Positions 1 to 8,056 of a DNA stretch of 64,000 nucleotides are shown here, piece after piece; within the stretch, counting starts at the first letter, position 1; each line of letters opens with the position of its first letter. Below the pieces are notes generated by a model. That model was not told where the DNA came from. It saw only the letters and a program-made list of their open reading frames with translations, and did not search any database. The translations under genes and the position numbers were made by a program. Source of the stretch: Streptomyces cellostaticus (GTDB lineage Bacteria; Actinomycetota; Actinomycetes; Streptomycetales; Streptomycetaceae); the NCBI RefSeq assembly GCF_023630175.1, contig NZ_JALLIN010000010.1:62001-126000 (forward strand), given 5' to 3'.

Positions 1-2
1 TC

Positions 3-398
3 GAAGTCCGTCTCTGCGGGGACGTCCTCGTAGGGCGGCAGCCCCGCCGCCTGAGTTCAGCGTTGAGCGCTGAAGCAACTTCACCCCATCCGTCCTCCTC
101 GTCACCGAACCATTCCTCCACGCCGACGCTCACCAGAACGTACTACCGCGTGTGGCAGGAAGCTCGGCTGCTTGCACTGCCGCCGTCCGCCGCGGCCTCA
201 CCGCTCGCAAGTCGGCCGTACGACCTTTGGCACTCGGCACTGTCGACGTGGCGCAACGCGGGCGTCGACCCCACCGAGGTTGCCGAGCGCGCCGGCAACG
301 GCGTTGAGGTCCTGCTGACCTGCTACGCGAAGTGCCCCGACGGACGGCAGGGCGTCGTCAACCGTCGTCTCGAGGACCTGCTGCGCGAGTACGAGTAG
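3..398 (+). pseudogene. Tyrosine integrase C-terminal remnant
   Basis: The frame is open from the left edge of the window, so the start is not visible. The last 70 or so residues align by eye with the end of the integrase that stops at 17486: both carry RPYDL(R/W)H, a helix rich in Ala/Gly/Val, RAG(N/H)-VEVLL-YAK and DG(R/Q)Q. In this copy the catalytic Arg of the RPYDLRH box is Trp (RPYDLWH). The Tyr of CYAK is kept. The Asn in RAGN occurs in some actinobacterial integrases, so I do not count it as damage. The part upstream of residue about 35 does not look like integrase. I read it as the tail of a dead integrase from an older element at the same tRNA locus, although a complete gene with a variant active site extending out of the window cannot be excluded. 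Confidence 0.6.
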
Positions 399-540
399 CA
401 CTCCTGCCCGCATCCGAGACCCCCGGCGTTCCGGCGGATTCCAGGGGCCTCGTTCCTTCCGCCCGGCACTGTGTGGTGGCCTGCCGGATCGGCAAAGAGG
501 ATGAAAGCTCAAGGCGTGACCACGAGTTGCATCGTGGGGT

Positions 541-1326
541 TCAGGCTCCAGGGCGGGGGGTGCCCGGTGTCCTGCCTGCTGCTGTCTGCTCCTTGACACG
601 CATCACCTCTCGCGCGGTTCCCACCAGAAAACCTGCCGCGAGCAGTCCGACCATCACGGAACCCAGCCGAATCCCGTCGGCGTCGGATCCGTCCAGACGG
701 TCGGCGTGGCGGACCTCCTCGGGGGCCGACGGGTTGTAGACGACGGGTACGTGGCCTCCGGGCTTCGCGTCGCTTCCCGAGCCGTCGCCGACGTCGACAT
801 CCGCCTGCACCGTGCTGGACGGTGTCGTGAAGCGCACGGTCAGGGAGTTCGCCTGGCCTCCCTCCGACCGGCCGGCAATGGCGACCACGGTCGCTTCGGT
901 CCTGTCCCCGTGCTCCCGGAGGTTCTGCAGCAGATGGTCCTCCTGACCGGCTTTCCATCCCATGAATCCGGCCACGGTGGCGAACAGCAGGAAACCCACA
1001 GCAGTCGATCGGGCTTTGGCCCAGCGGGGGTCCAGCAGCGGCGATGGCACACCAGGTCCGGTGACCAGCCCCGTCGCGACGCGGCCCGGTGGAGGAATTC
1101 GGCTGGCCCAACGACGAGCCCAGCCCCATCGCCGGAGGAGCAAGCTCGCGACGGCGCCCGCTGCGGACAGTGCCACCGCGCCGCCGAAAACCTGGTTCCA
1201 GGTCAACTCGAACGGATCGAATGCGAGCCACACCACGAAGGCCGCGACGCCTGCCAGCGAGGCCCACCCCTTGAGAAAGCGGTACTCCCCCCGGCTGTCG
1301 CTTCGCACGGACCTGCGCTCACTCAT
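541..1326 (-). CDS. DUF3592-like membrane protein
   Basis: This is a 261-residue protein with about four hydrophobic segments (roughly residues 20-40, 47-64, 105-122 and 223-241). Between the third and fourth lies a soluble stretch with the DUF3592 pattern: EATVVAI, then VRFTTPSSTVQADV, then a Gly-rich loop and VPVVYNPSAPEEVR. That is the usual 'T-x-V ... VRF-T ... V-YdP-dP' layout of the family. The function of DUF3592 proteins is not established. The gene stands alone, between the integrase remnant and the left inverted repeat of the IS1634-family element, and reads towards the integrase remnant. It is probably cargo of an old integrated element. Confidence 0.6.
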   Translation of the reverse strand: MSERRSVRSDSRGEYRFLKGWASLAGVAAFVVWLAFDPFELTWNQVFGGAVALSAAGAVASLLLRRWGWARRWASRIPPPGRVATGLVTGPGVPSPLLDPRWAKARSTAVGFLLFATVAGFMGWKAGQEDHLLQNLREHGDRTEATVVAIAGRSEGGQANSLTVRFTTPSSTVQADVDVGDGSGSDAKPGGHVPVVYNPSAPEEVRHADRLDGSDADGIRLGSVMVGLLAAGFLVGTAREVMRVKEQTAAGRTPGTPRPGA

Positions 1327-1436
1327 CTGCGCCTCCTCGCCCCGTTACGAGCTAGGACACACCGGTCGCCGCTGAGGTTGCAGTGGTGGCCGGCTCCGCG
1401 GCAGAGGCTCCGAGCCCCTGCTCGGAGGATCTATTC

Positions 1437-3419
1437 CCCGCGTTCCGCGTAATTCGGGGGTTCTAGAGGATCCGACGGGGTGAAGCAGCAGGCCAGGGCG
1501 TTGACGCTGGGGCCACGGGTAGAAAGTGCCTAGAGACGCGATTTTCCTGATTCGCCTGCGCTGGCCTGCGGCTTCGGCCTATTGTCTGGAGCCGTGTACG
1601 TGAAGACGACGAAACGGGAGAACAAGTCCGGCACGGTCCGGTACCTGCACCTGGCCCACAACGAGTGGGATCCGGTGAAGGGGCGGGCGGTGCCCAAGGT
1701 GCTGTTCACCTTCGGCCGCGAGGACGACCTGGACCGCGACGCGGTCAGGCGCCTGGTCGCGTCTCTATCGAAGCTGCTGGAGCCGGGCGACGCGCTGGCC
1801 GCGACCACGGAATCGGACCTGGAGTTCGTCTCCTCGGTGCCGTTCGGCGGTGCCTACGCGCTCGACCAGCTGTGGCGCCGGCTGCGGATCGACCAGATCG
1901 TGGCCCGGGTCGGGCAGCCCAAGCGGGGCCGCCGCCGGGACATGACCACCACCGAACGGGTGCTGTTCGCCCTGGTCGCCAACCGCGCGCTGGCCCCGTC
2001 CTCGAAGCTCGCAGCGGCGGACTGGATCACGAACGACGTGCACATCAACGGCCTGTCCGAGACCGGCGAACAGACCTGCTACCGGGCGATGGACTGGTTG
2101 CACGAGGTGACCGGCGACCTGGAGAAGCAGGTCTTCGACGAGGTCGCGAACCTGCTGAACCTGGAGGTGGACCTGCTGTTCTTCGACACCACCAGCACCT
2201 ACTTCGAGCTGGAGGAGCCCGACGAGCCCGTCGCCCGGGACGAGACGGGCCGCCGCCTGGACGCCGACGACACCGGCGGCGACGCGAAGCAGGTCGGGTT
2301 CCGGACCTACGGCAAGTCGAAGGACTCCCGCGACGACCTGCCGCAGATCGTCATCGGTATGGCCGTCACCAGGGACGGCATCCCGGTCCGCTGCTGGTGC
2401 TGGCCGGGCAACGCCTCCGACCAGACCCTGATCCGCCAGGTCAAGGACGAGATGCGGGACTGGACTCTCTCCAAGATCGTGTGGGTGGCCGACCGCGGCT
2501 TCTCCTCCGCCGAGAACCGCCGCTACCTACGCAAGGGCGACCACGCCTACATCATCGGCGAGAAGCTCCGCTCCGGAAGCCCCGAGGTGCAGGCCGCCCT
2601 CTCCCGGCAGGGCCGCTACCAGGACGTCGGCGAGAACATGCGCGTCAAAGAGGTGCGGATATCCGACACCGACCGGTTCGTGATCTGCCACAACCCCGAA
2701 GCGGCCGAACGCGACCGGCACATGCGCGAACAACTCGTCGCCCAGCTGACCGACTTGATCGTCGACACCGACAAGCTCAGCGACTTCAAGCGGGGCGAAC
2801 TACGCGGGCGGATCGCCGACAAGCCCGGCCTGAACCGCTACCTGCGCGCCACCGCGGCCGGCAAGCTCCGCATCGACCAGGCGAAGATCAAGGCGGAGGA
2901 GAACCTCGACGGGAAGTACCTCCTGCGCTGCAGCGACCCCCAACTGAGCGCCGAGGACATCGCCCTGGGCTACAAGCAACTGCTCGAAGTCGAGCGCGGC
3001 TGGCGCGACATGAAGCAGATCATCGACCTGCGGCCCGTCTACCACCGGCTCGAAGAACGCATCAGAGCCCACGTCATCCTGTGCTGGCTCGCCCTCCTGC
3101 TGATCCGGATCACCGAGACCACCACCGGCAACACCTGGCCCCACATCCGACGCGAGCTCGACCGGCTCCATCTCGGCACGTTCACCGGCCCCACCGGAAC
3201 GTTCCAGCAGGTCACCGTCCTAACGAAGCCCCAGCGAGACCTGCTCGCGAAGCTGGGGATCCCCGCCCCGAAGCAGGTCCTCGCGCTCCAGCCCGCAACC
3301 CGCTGACCAGCCGAAACGCGACCGCCTAGAGAAACGCCCTCCAGGGGGCCACAGGCATGTCCGCCCAGGTCAGACCCCGTATTCGATCCTCCAGGCCGCT
3401 GAATTACGCGGAACGTGGG
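1437..3419 (+). mobile_element. Complete IS1634-family insertion sequence (1983 bp)
   Basis: The terminal inverted repeats are visible. The left end at 1437-1455 reads CCCGCGTTCCGCGTAATTC. The right end at 3401-3419, read on the other strand, is CCCACGTTCCGCGTAATTC, one mismatch in 19. The same five bases TATTC lie directly outside both ends (1432-1436 and 3420-3424), which is the expected target-site duplication. The element holds one transposase gene. The intact ends, intact reading frame and perfect duplication suggest a fairly recent insertion that may still be mobile. Confidence 0.88.
1594..3306 (+). CDS. IS1634-family transposase
   Basis: This 570-residue DDE transposase catalyses cut-and-paste movement of its element. 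The GTG at 1594 gives the VYVKTTKRENKSG amino terminus usual for Streptomyces members; a TTG at 1582 would add four residues. The catalytic acidic residues can be placed: Asp in LLFFDTTSTYF (about residue 193), Asp in VWVADRGFSS (about residue 300) and Glu in LLEVERGWRDMKQ (about residue 468). Both inverted repeats flank it and nothing else is coded in the element. The frame has no interruptions, so the enzyme is probably functional. Confidence 0.9.
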   Translation: MYVKTTKRENKSGTVRYLHLAHNEWDPVKGRAVPKVLFTFGREDDLDRDAVRRLVASLSKLLEPGDALAATTESDLEFVSSVPFGGAYALDQLWRRLRIDQIVARVGQPKRGRRRDMTTTERVLFALVANRALAPSSKLAAADWITNDVHINGLSETGEQTCYRAMDWLHEVTGDLEKQVFDEVANLLNLEVDLLFFDTTSTYFELEEPDEPVARDETGRRLDADDTGGDAKQVGFRTYGKSKDSRDDLPQIVIGMAVTRDGIPVRCWCWPGNASDQTLIRQVKDEMRDWTLSKIVWVADRGFSSAENRRYLRKGDHAYIIGEKLRSGSPEVQAALSRQGRYQDVGENMRVKEVRISDTDRFVICHNPEAAERDRHMREQLVAQLTDLIVDTDKLSDFKRGELRGRIADKPGLNRYLRATAAGKLRIDQAKIKAEENLDGKYLLRCSDPQLSAEDIALGYKQLLEVERGWRDMKQIIDLRPVYHRLEERIRAHVILCWLALLLIRITETTTGNTWPHIRRELDRLHLGTFTGPTGTFQQVTVLTKPQRDLLAKLGIPAPKQVLALQPATR

Positions 3420-3512
3420 TATTCGATTCCGGGCTTGGCCTGCAGCAATAGAACAAGATCCCGTCCACGCCTCGTCAACAGACCTCGACATAGAGCCGCT
3501 CCGGGCGGCGCA

Positions 3513-3628
3513 CGCCTGCACCTACGCGAAGACCCCGGCCTCAGCGTTTCCGCTGGTGACGGGGTCTTTGGGCACCTCATGCTGGGTGCCCCCGGCAGGA
3601 TGAACCTGCGCACACGACTCCGGAGGCC
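3513..3628. other. Degenerate att site: copy of tRNA-Arg 3' part and its terminator
   Basis: This 116-base block repeats the sequence at 17667-17784. It contains the tRNA terminator hairpin (3529-3568, nearly identical to 17683-17722) and then 43 bases (3586-3628) that match tRNA-Arg(CCG) from its 3' end to the anticodon loop. The tRNA part has a 2-base deletion in the T loop and one substitution, so it cannot be part of a working tRNA. Both copies have the same orientation, as expected for attL/attR of an element inserted into the 3' end of the tRNA gene. A further match lies just inside: TCCGTCCACGAATGGTCCACG at 3687-3707 resembles TCCGTCCACGCATAGTCCAC at 17536-17555. These may be integrase arm sites. 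Confidence 0.7.
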
Positions 3629-3660
3629 CTTTCGGTCCTACGAAGCGAAGCTGGTCAGGG

Positions 3661-4130
3661 TCACGTCTGCGACCCGCCAAGCAGGGTCCGTCCACGAATG
3701 GTCCACGACGTCTCGCAGGAGTGCTTGCTCACCACGATCTCATGGGCTGAGCGGGTCCGCGGAGCTCCGAGGTGACGACGGCGTCGGTGACCACTCACGA
3801 GCGGTGTAATACCAATAGTTCCTTGGCTGCTCGGCACCCTGTGGCCGCGCGTGGGCACACGGGTGCCATCCATGTTGACCACGGTTTCCTCGTGGAGCCG
3901 CTTTCGATGCTCGAGGGCGAGCATTGATCTCAGGTGATCAACGATCCGGTCCGCGGACGCCTTGGAGACTTCCAACTACACGACAAGCTGCCGCTCCGTC
4001 GATTGCGTACCCGCTTACCTCGCAGGACACGGCCCTCAAGCGACAGGCTCCGCGGGCGACCGTGGTGCGGATCGGTGACCCACTCGCACCGCATCGTGCT
4101 GTGTAGGCCGCTGGCTCGACTTACTGGCGA
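3661..4130 (-). pseudogene. IS5-family transposase debris, frameshifted
   Basis: On the minus strand, short stretches in different frames resemble Streptomyces IS5-family transposases in the right order. First comes VTDPHHGRPRSLSLEGRVL (about 4080-4020), then SKASADRIVDHLRSMLALE and VVNMDGTRVPTRGHRV (3960-3830). After a frame change comes AEQPRNYWYY (about 3825), which corresponds to the family motif AEQSKNYRYS. The rest, including the C-terminal catalytic part, is missing or unrecognisable. No inverted repeats were found. This is an old decayed insertion next to the left att remnant. Confidence 0.55.
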
Positions 4131-4271
4131 CTGAACCCCGCGGGCCGGAAGGTTCGCGTGTGGGCAGGTGCCGTGGTCCTGAGCGGCGGCTACAGCGCCT
4201 TGAGGTCCTCGGAGAGCGCCGAAGCTTGATCAAAAATGTCTGAAAGCGTTCCCTGACCGGCCCTCAGCTGC

Positions 4272-4300
4272 TTGACTGTCTCTCCAACTAGCCGTCATGT
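4272..4300 (+). promoter_or_regulatory. Possible promoter of the defence operon
   Basis: TTGACT at 4272-4277 is a good -35 hexamer for the main vegetative sigma factor. After a 17-base spacer, TCATGT at 4295-4300 is a weak -10. Transcription from here would start near 4307 and leave a leader of about 60 bases before the GTG at 4368. This supports a translation start at 4362/4368 and not further upstream. It is a prediction from pattern only. Confidence 0.35.
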
Positions 4301-4367
4301 CACAGCATGGGGACGGGTGTTCAGCCAGAGATGGGGTCACCCGGGGGATGAGTACGAAGGGGTGGCC

Positions 4368-7300
4368 GTGGCACGCCTGGTTGCGCTGCGTGATGTCTGT
4401 GTTCCTCGGGAGGATGTGCTCGCGGGGCGACTGACCGACAAGCATTTCGCGGCCCAGCTCGACAAGATCGTCCGTGATCCTGAGCATTATGCCGTTTACG
4501 GTGATGCGGACAAGTTCTTCGAGCTGACCTACCCAACCTCCGGGATCCAGTCGATGCTGTCCAGGACGTTTGGGCGCCTTACGCAGGCGCCAGGTGATGA
4601 AGGCAAGCACGCCATCCTGCGGGCCTCAACGTCCTTCGGAGGGGGGAAGACGCACTCCCTAATCGCCGTTTACCACGTAGCCAAGGGTGCTCGCCCTGGC
4701 AACCTCTCCGAGTTCGTCGACCCTGCTCTACTGCCTGACGGCTCGGTGCAGATTACGGCTGTCGTCGGCGACGTCCTAGACCCGGTAAATGGCCTCGAGA
4801 CAAATGGCCGCAGCTCGCTGACGCTGTGGGGCGAGCTGGCCGCACAACTCGGCGATTCTGCGTGGCAGGCACTTAAGGAATCCGACAACACTCGTACGGC
4901 GCCGGGCACTGAGACTCTCCGCAAGGCCATCGGTGGTCAGCCAACTATCGTCATCATTGACGAGGTGGCACACCATCTACGGCAACTCAACGCTTCGGGG
5001 GACGAGACAGTCCGTCGCTCGGCTGGCCAGGTGCCCGTATTCCTGAAGAACCTCTTCGAGGTCGCCGCGGCCGAACCGAACATCGTGGTGATCGTCACCC
5101 TCGCCTCAGCCTCTGACGCCTACGGCCAGGAGACTGATGAGTTGGCTCAGCTTCTCGACGAAGCGACCGGCTCCGCCTCACGGACCCTGTCTGAGGCTCA
5201 TTCTGTCCTTGCCCGGTCTGGCAAGGTCATCAAGCCAGCAACAGATGCCGAGATCGCGGAGATCCTCAAGCGTCGTCTCTTCCAGAGTATCGACCCCAAG
5301 GCAGCGGCGGCAGCAGGGAATGCATTCCGTGACCTTTACGAGCGCCTGAGCAGCCATCAGAACCTCACTGGCGGCGCAGAAAATCCAGTCTCCTACGGCG
5401 AGAAGGTCGAGCGCTGCTACCCGTTTCATCCTGAGCTGATCCGTGTGCTTGATCAGCGGTTGGGCGACATTCCCAATTTCCACCGTGCTCGTGGCGCTCT
5501 CAAGCTTCTTGGCGAGGTTGTTGCTGACATATACGAGGCCGAAGATGACACGCAAGTCATCAATGTCGCTGATATCGACTTTGGGCGACCGGAGATCCTT
5601 AACCACCTCACCGTTGGTATTGACCGCGATGCCTTCGAGGGAGTGGCGAAGTCGGACTTGGCTGGCCTCAGTTCACACGCAGCTGTTGTCGACGCGAGCC
5701 GGTTTGCGGGCCGTACCCCGTATGCCACGCGCGCGTGCCGCGTGGTGTTCGTGCATTCCCTGGAGCTGAAGACCGGCGTGGGCGCTGCCCGCTCCGAGTA
5801 CTTGCTCGGCGCCCTGCGCCCTGGCGAAGAACCCGAACTGCTGGACGAAGCCCTGAGCGAAGCGGAGCAGGTGTGTTGGCACCTGACCTTCGATGGCACG
5901 CGATGGCGATTCCTGACAGAGCCGAACGTCAACAAGATCGTGGAGGACGAGAAGCACAACGTCGCCAACACCACACTCCGGGTCGAGGTGGAAGACCTTG
6001 TCCGTCGTTCCTTCGCTTCTGAGGGTGGGACTGTGGCGGTGCTGTTCCCGGAAAGCGCAGGTGCCATCGACGATGAGGCCAGGCTGCAGATTGCGGTACT
6101 CCACCACGACCAGATTGTGGTCCGCGCTGGGGAAGCTGATCAGCCGCCGGCAGCCTTGGTCGACATGCGGGACTACTCGGGCGCAATTGGCACCTTGCGG
6201 GTTCACCGCAATGGCGTCGTCTTTGTCATCGCCGATTCAGACCAGGTGGAGGTACTTCGCGACCGAGTCGCCACCTCGATCGCGGTTGAACGCATCTACG
6301 GCGACCCGGCTCGCATGGCTACATATTCGGACCAGGTCCGCGACCGCATCGCAAAGCTGCGCGACCGTAGCGGTCTCGAAGCCCGCGTTGCCGTCACGCG
6401 CTGCTACAAGCACGTCTACTTCCCGGTAAAGGACCAGCACAGCGCCCATCTCCGCCACCGAGACCTTCCGCCGGAGCAGCAAGGCAACGCAAAGTCTGCC
6501 GTGAGTCTGGTACTACAGCTTCTGAAGGACGAGGGCAAGATCCGCCGGGAACCCATCCCGTACGCCTGGCTCAAGGCACGTGCCTGGGAACGGCCGGAGC
6601 GTACTTCGACCAAAGCAGTTTCCGATTGGTTCTGGCGCGACCACAACGCCCCGATCGTCCTTGACAGAACGCTCATCTCGGACGCGATCAGGGCGGGCAT
6701 ACGCAATGACGGCTGGGTGTACTACGACACCCGAGCTCAGCGGGCCTGGACAGCTCATGGGGCGACCCCCAATGTAGAACTCTCCCCTGCCTGTGAACTG
6801 CTCACCCTGGCGGAAGCCACACAGCGCGGCTTGCTCGCGCGTCAGCCGACGCAGACCGACCTGGCCGCCGTGTCGGCCCGCACAGTCACGGGCTCAGAGC
6901 TGCGGGCTGCACTTGAGGAGCAGTGCGGCGGCGAACCGACCAAGGCGGTCGTGGCCGAGCTCCTTGCCGAGGCAGTGCGTCAGGAGCGGCTGGCGGTTGT
7001 GGACCAGGCTCCGGCCGCGGGAGTCAGGGCCCTCGGGGTCAAGGAAATCAAGGAACGAAGCCTCGACAGCTTCACGATCCTGCCCAGGCCCGAAGCGCAG
7101 CGAATTGGGATCGAGTTCGGAACCGTGCGGAAGCGGACGAAGTTGGACCGTGACTCCGGACCGCCCGGGGTTGTTCTGCAGCGCATGATCGATCGGCTTG
7201 CGGATGCTGGGACCGGCCTTCGGTCTCTCTCACTCATCGTCACGGCCGACGAGTCCCGAAAACTCCAAGATGTTGAGCTGATCACTCTCGGACTCGGACA

Positions 7301-7589
7301 GCTGCCTCGACATGACATACGCGTGCAAGCACAGTTCGATGCCGAGTTCCCCGGGCTGGACGGTGGCCTATCCATCGAAATAGCCGGCGGCAAAAGAGAA
7401 TTCCAGGCACTCAACGGGAAACTCGCGGCTGTCCTTCGATATGCGTCAGCTGCTTCTGGGCACCTGAGAGTTGAGGTTGCCTTCGATAAGGCAACACCCC
7501 ACGACGATCCCGCTCTCCAGCAGGTCGTAACGGTCATTCGCAAGCTCGGCCCAGCTGAGCTCACCGTCGAGGGAGTGTTCGCCCAGTGA
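4368..7589 (+). CDS. DUF499-family P-loop ATPase of Hma-like defence operon
   Basis: This large ATPase has about 1073 residues. Walker A is STSFGGGKTHSL (about residues 88-100) and Walker B is IVIIDEVAHHL (about residue 195). They are followed by the AAA-type core and a long C-terminal region without membrane segments, the DUF499 (COG1483) layout. I chose GTG 4368 because GAAGG lies 7 bases upstream and LVALRDVCVPREDVL matches the usual amino terminus; GTG 4362 is also possible. The stop overlaps the next gene by 4 bases. DUF499 proteins are repeatedly found beside DUF1156 methylases and SNF2 helicases in predicted anti-phage loci, and this gene is the first of such a set. Its GC content is visibly lower than that of the core genes right of the tRNA. 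The molecular role is not known; I infer an energy-using sensor or complex assembly subunit. Confidence 0.85.
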   Translation: MARLVALRDVCVPREDVLAGRLTDKHFAAQLDKIVRDPEHYAVYGDADKFFELTYPTSGIQSMLSRTFGRLTQAPGDEGKHAILRASTSFGGGKTHSLIAVYHVAKGARPGNLSEFVDPALLPDGSVQITAVVGDVLDPVNGLETNGRSSLTLWGELAAQLGDSAWQALKESDNTRTAPGTETLRKAIGGQPTIVIIDEVAHHLRQLNASGDETVRRSAGQVPVFLKNLFEVAAAEPNIVVIVTLASASDAYGQETDELAQLLDEATGSASRTLSEAHSVLARSGKVIKPATDAEIAEILKRRLFQSIDPKAAAAAGNAFRDLYERLSSHQNLTGGAENPVSYGEKVERCYPFHPELIRVLDQRLGDIPNFHRARGALKLLGEVVADIYEAEDDTQVINVADIDFGRPEILNHLTVGIDRDAFEGVAKSDLAGLSSHAAVVDASRFAGRTPYATRACRVVFVHSLELKTGVGAARSEYLLGALRPGEEPELLDEALSEAEQVCWHLTFDGTRWRFLTEPNVNKIVEDEKHNVANTTLRVEVEDLVRRSFASEGGTVAVLFPESAGAIDDEARLQIAVLHHDQIVVRAGEADQPPAALVDMRDYSGAIGTLRVHRNGVVFVIADSDQVEVLRDRVATSIAVERIYGDPARMATYSDQVRDRIAKLRDRSGLEARVAVTRCYKHVYFPVKDQHSAHLRHRDLPPEQQGNAKSAVSLVLQLLKDEGKIRREPIPYAWLKARAWERPERTSTKAVSDWFWRDHNAPIVLDRTLISDAIRAGIRNDGWVYYDTRAQRAWTAHGATPNVELSPACELLTLAEATQRGLLARQPTQTDLAAVSARTVTGSELRAALEEQCGGEPTKAVVAELLAEAVRQERLAVVDQAPAAGVRALGVKEIKERSLDSFTILPRPEAQRIGIEFGTVRKRTKLDRDSGPPGVVLQRMIDRLADAGTGLRSLSLIVTADESRKLQDVELITLGLGQLPRHDIRVQAQFDAEFPGLDGGLSIEIAGGKREFQALNGKLAAVLRYASAASGHLRVEVAFDKATPHDDPALQQVVTVIRKLGPAELTVEGVFAQ

Positions 7590-8050
7590 GTTCCGTTGCA
7601 CGTCTGGTTCAGCCCGCTCTCACTCACGACATTCGTGCCTTCCGGCTCACTGTCCGTCCAGCTCAGGGAGGCAGCGGAGACAGATTCGGCGTGAGCTTGG
7701 AGGAGACCTACGCCGGCCGCTTGGCGACCACGGTGGCGGAGGCCGATGCCGGGCACGTCCAGCGCGCTCTAGATGCTGTCATCTCCGCGGTTCGAGCATC
7801 CGGCCACCGCCCGAGTGCCCTCGCTCCGCACCGCCCAAATCCCATAGCGCTCAGTGAGACAGCTGGCGTCCGCCTCGCTCTGACTCTGCTCACTATCGCG
7901 CCGCTCTCCCGGCCTGACCGGATTCAGGCTGTCACCTCCGGTATAGCGGCAATGTCCGTTGAGGAGACGTACTACTGGTATGCACTCTCAACCGGGCCTT
8001 CATCCCAACGCGCCCGCAGGGCGCTCCGCGTCTATCTCTCGGGGACCTGA
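7586..8050 (+). CDS. Small conserved partner protein of the DUF499/DUF1156 operon
   Basis: This is a 154-residue soluble protein. GTG at 7586 forms a GTGA overlap with the stop of the ATPase gene, so the two are translationally coupled. It has a basic amino terminus, a middle helical part (AEADAGHVQRALDAVISAVR) and a conserved-looking end, MSVEETYYWYAL followed by RARRALRVYLSG. I recall a small protein with this EEAYYW-F ... RALRILL ending beside DUF499 genes elsewhere, possibly the family now called DUF7680, but I could not check that. No catalytic motif is visible. Its place between ATPase and methylase suggests an adaptor or stabilising subunit. Confidence 0.7.
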   Translation: MSSVARLVQPALTHDIRAFRLTVRPAQGGSGDRFGVSLEETYAGRLATTVAEADAGHVQRALDAVISAVRASGHRPSALAPHRPNPIALSETAGVRLALTLLTIAPLSRPDRIQAVTSGIAAMSVEETYYWYALSTGPSSQRARRALRVYLSGT

Positions 8051-8056
8051 ATCTGC

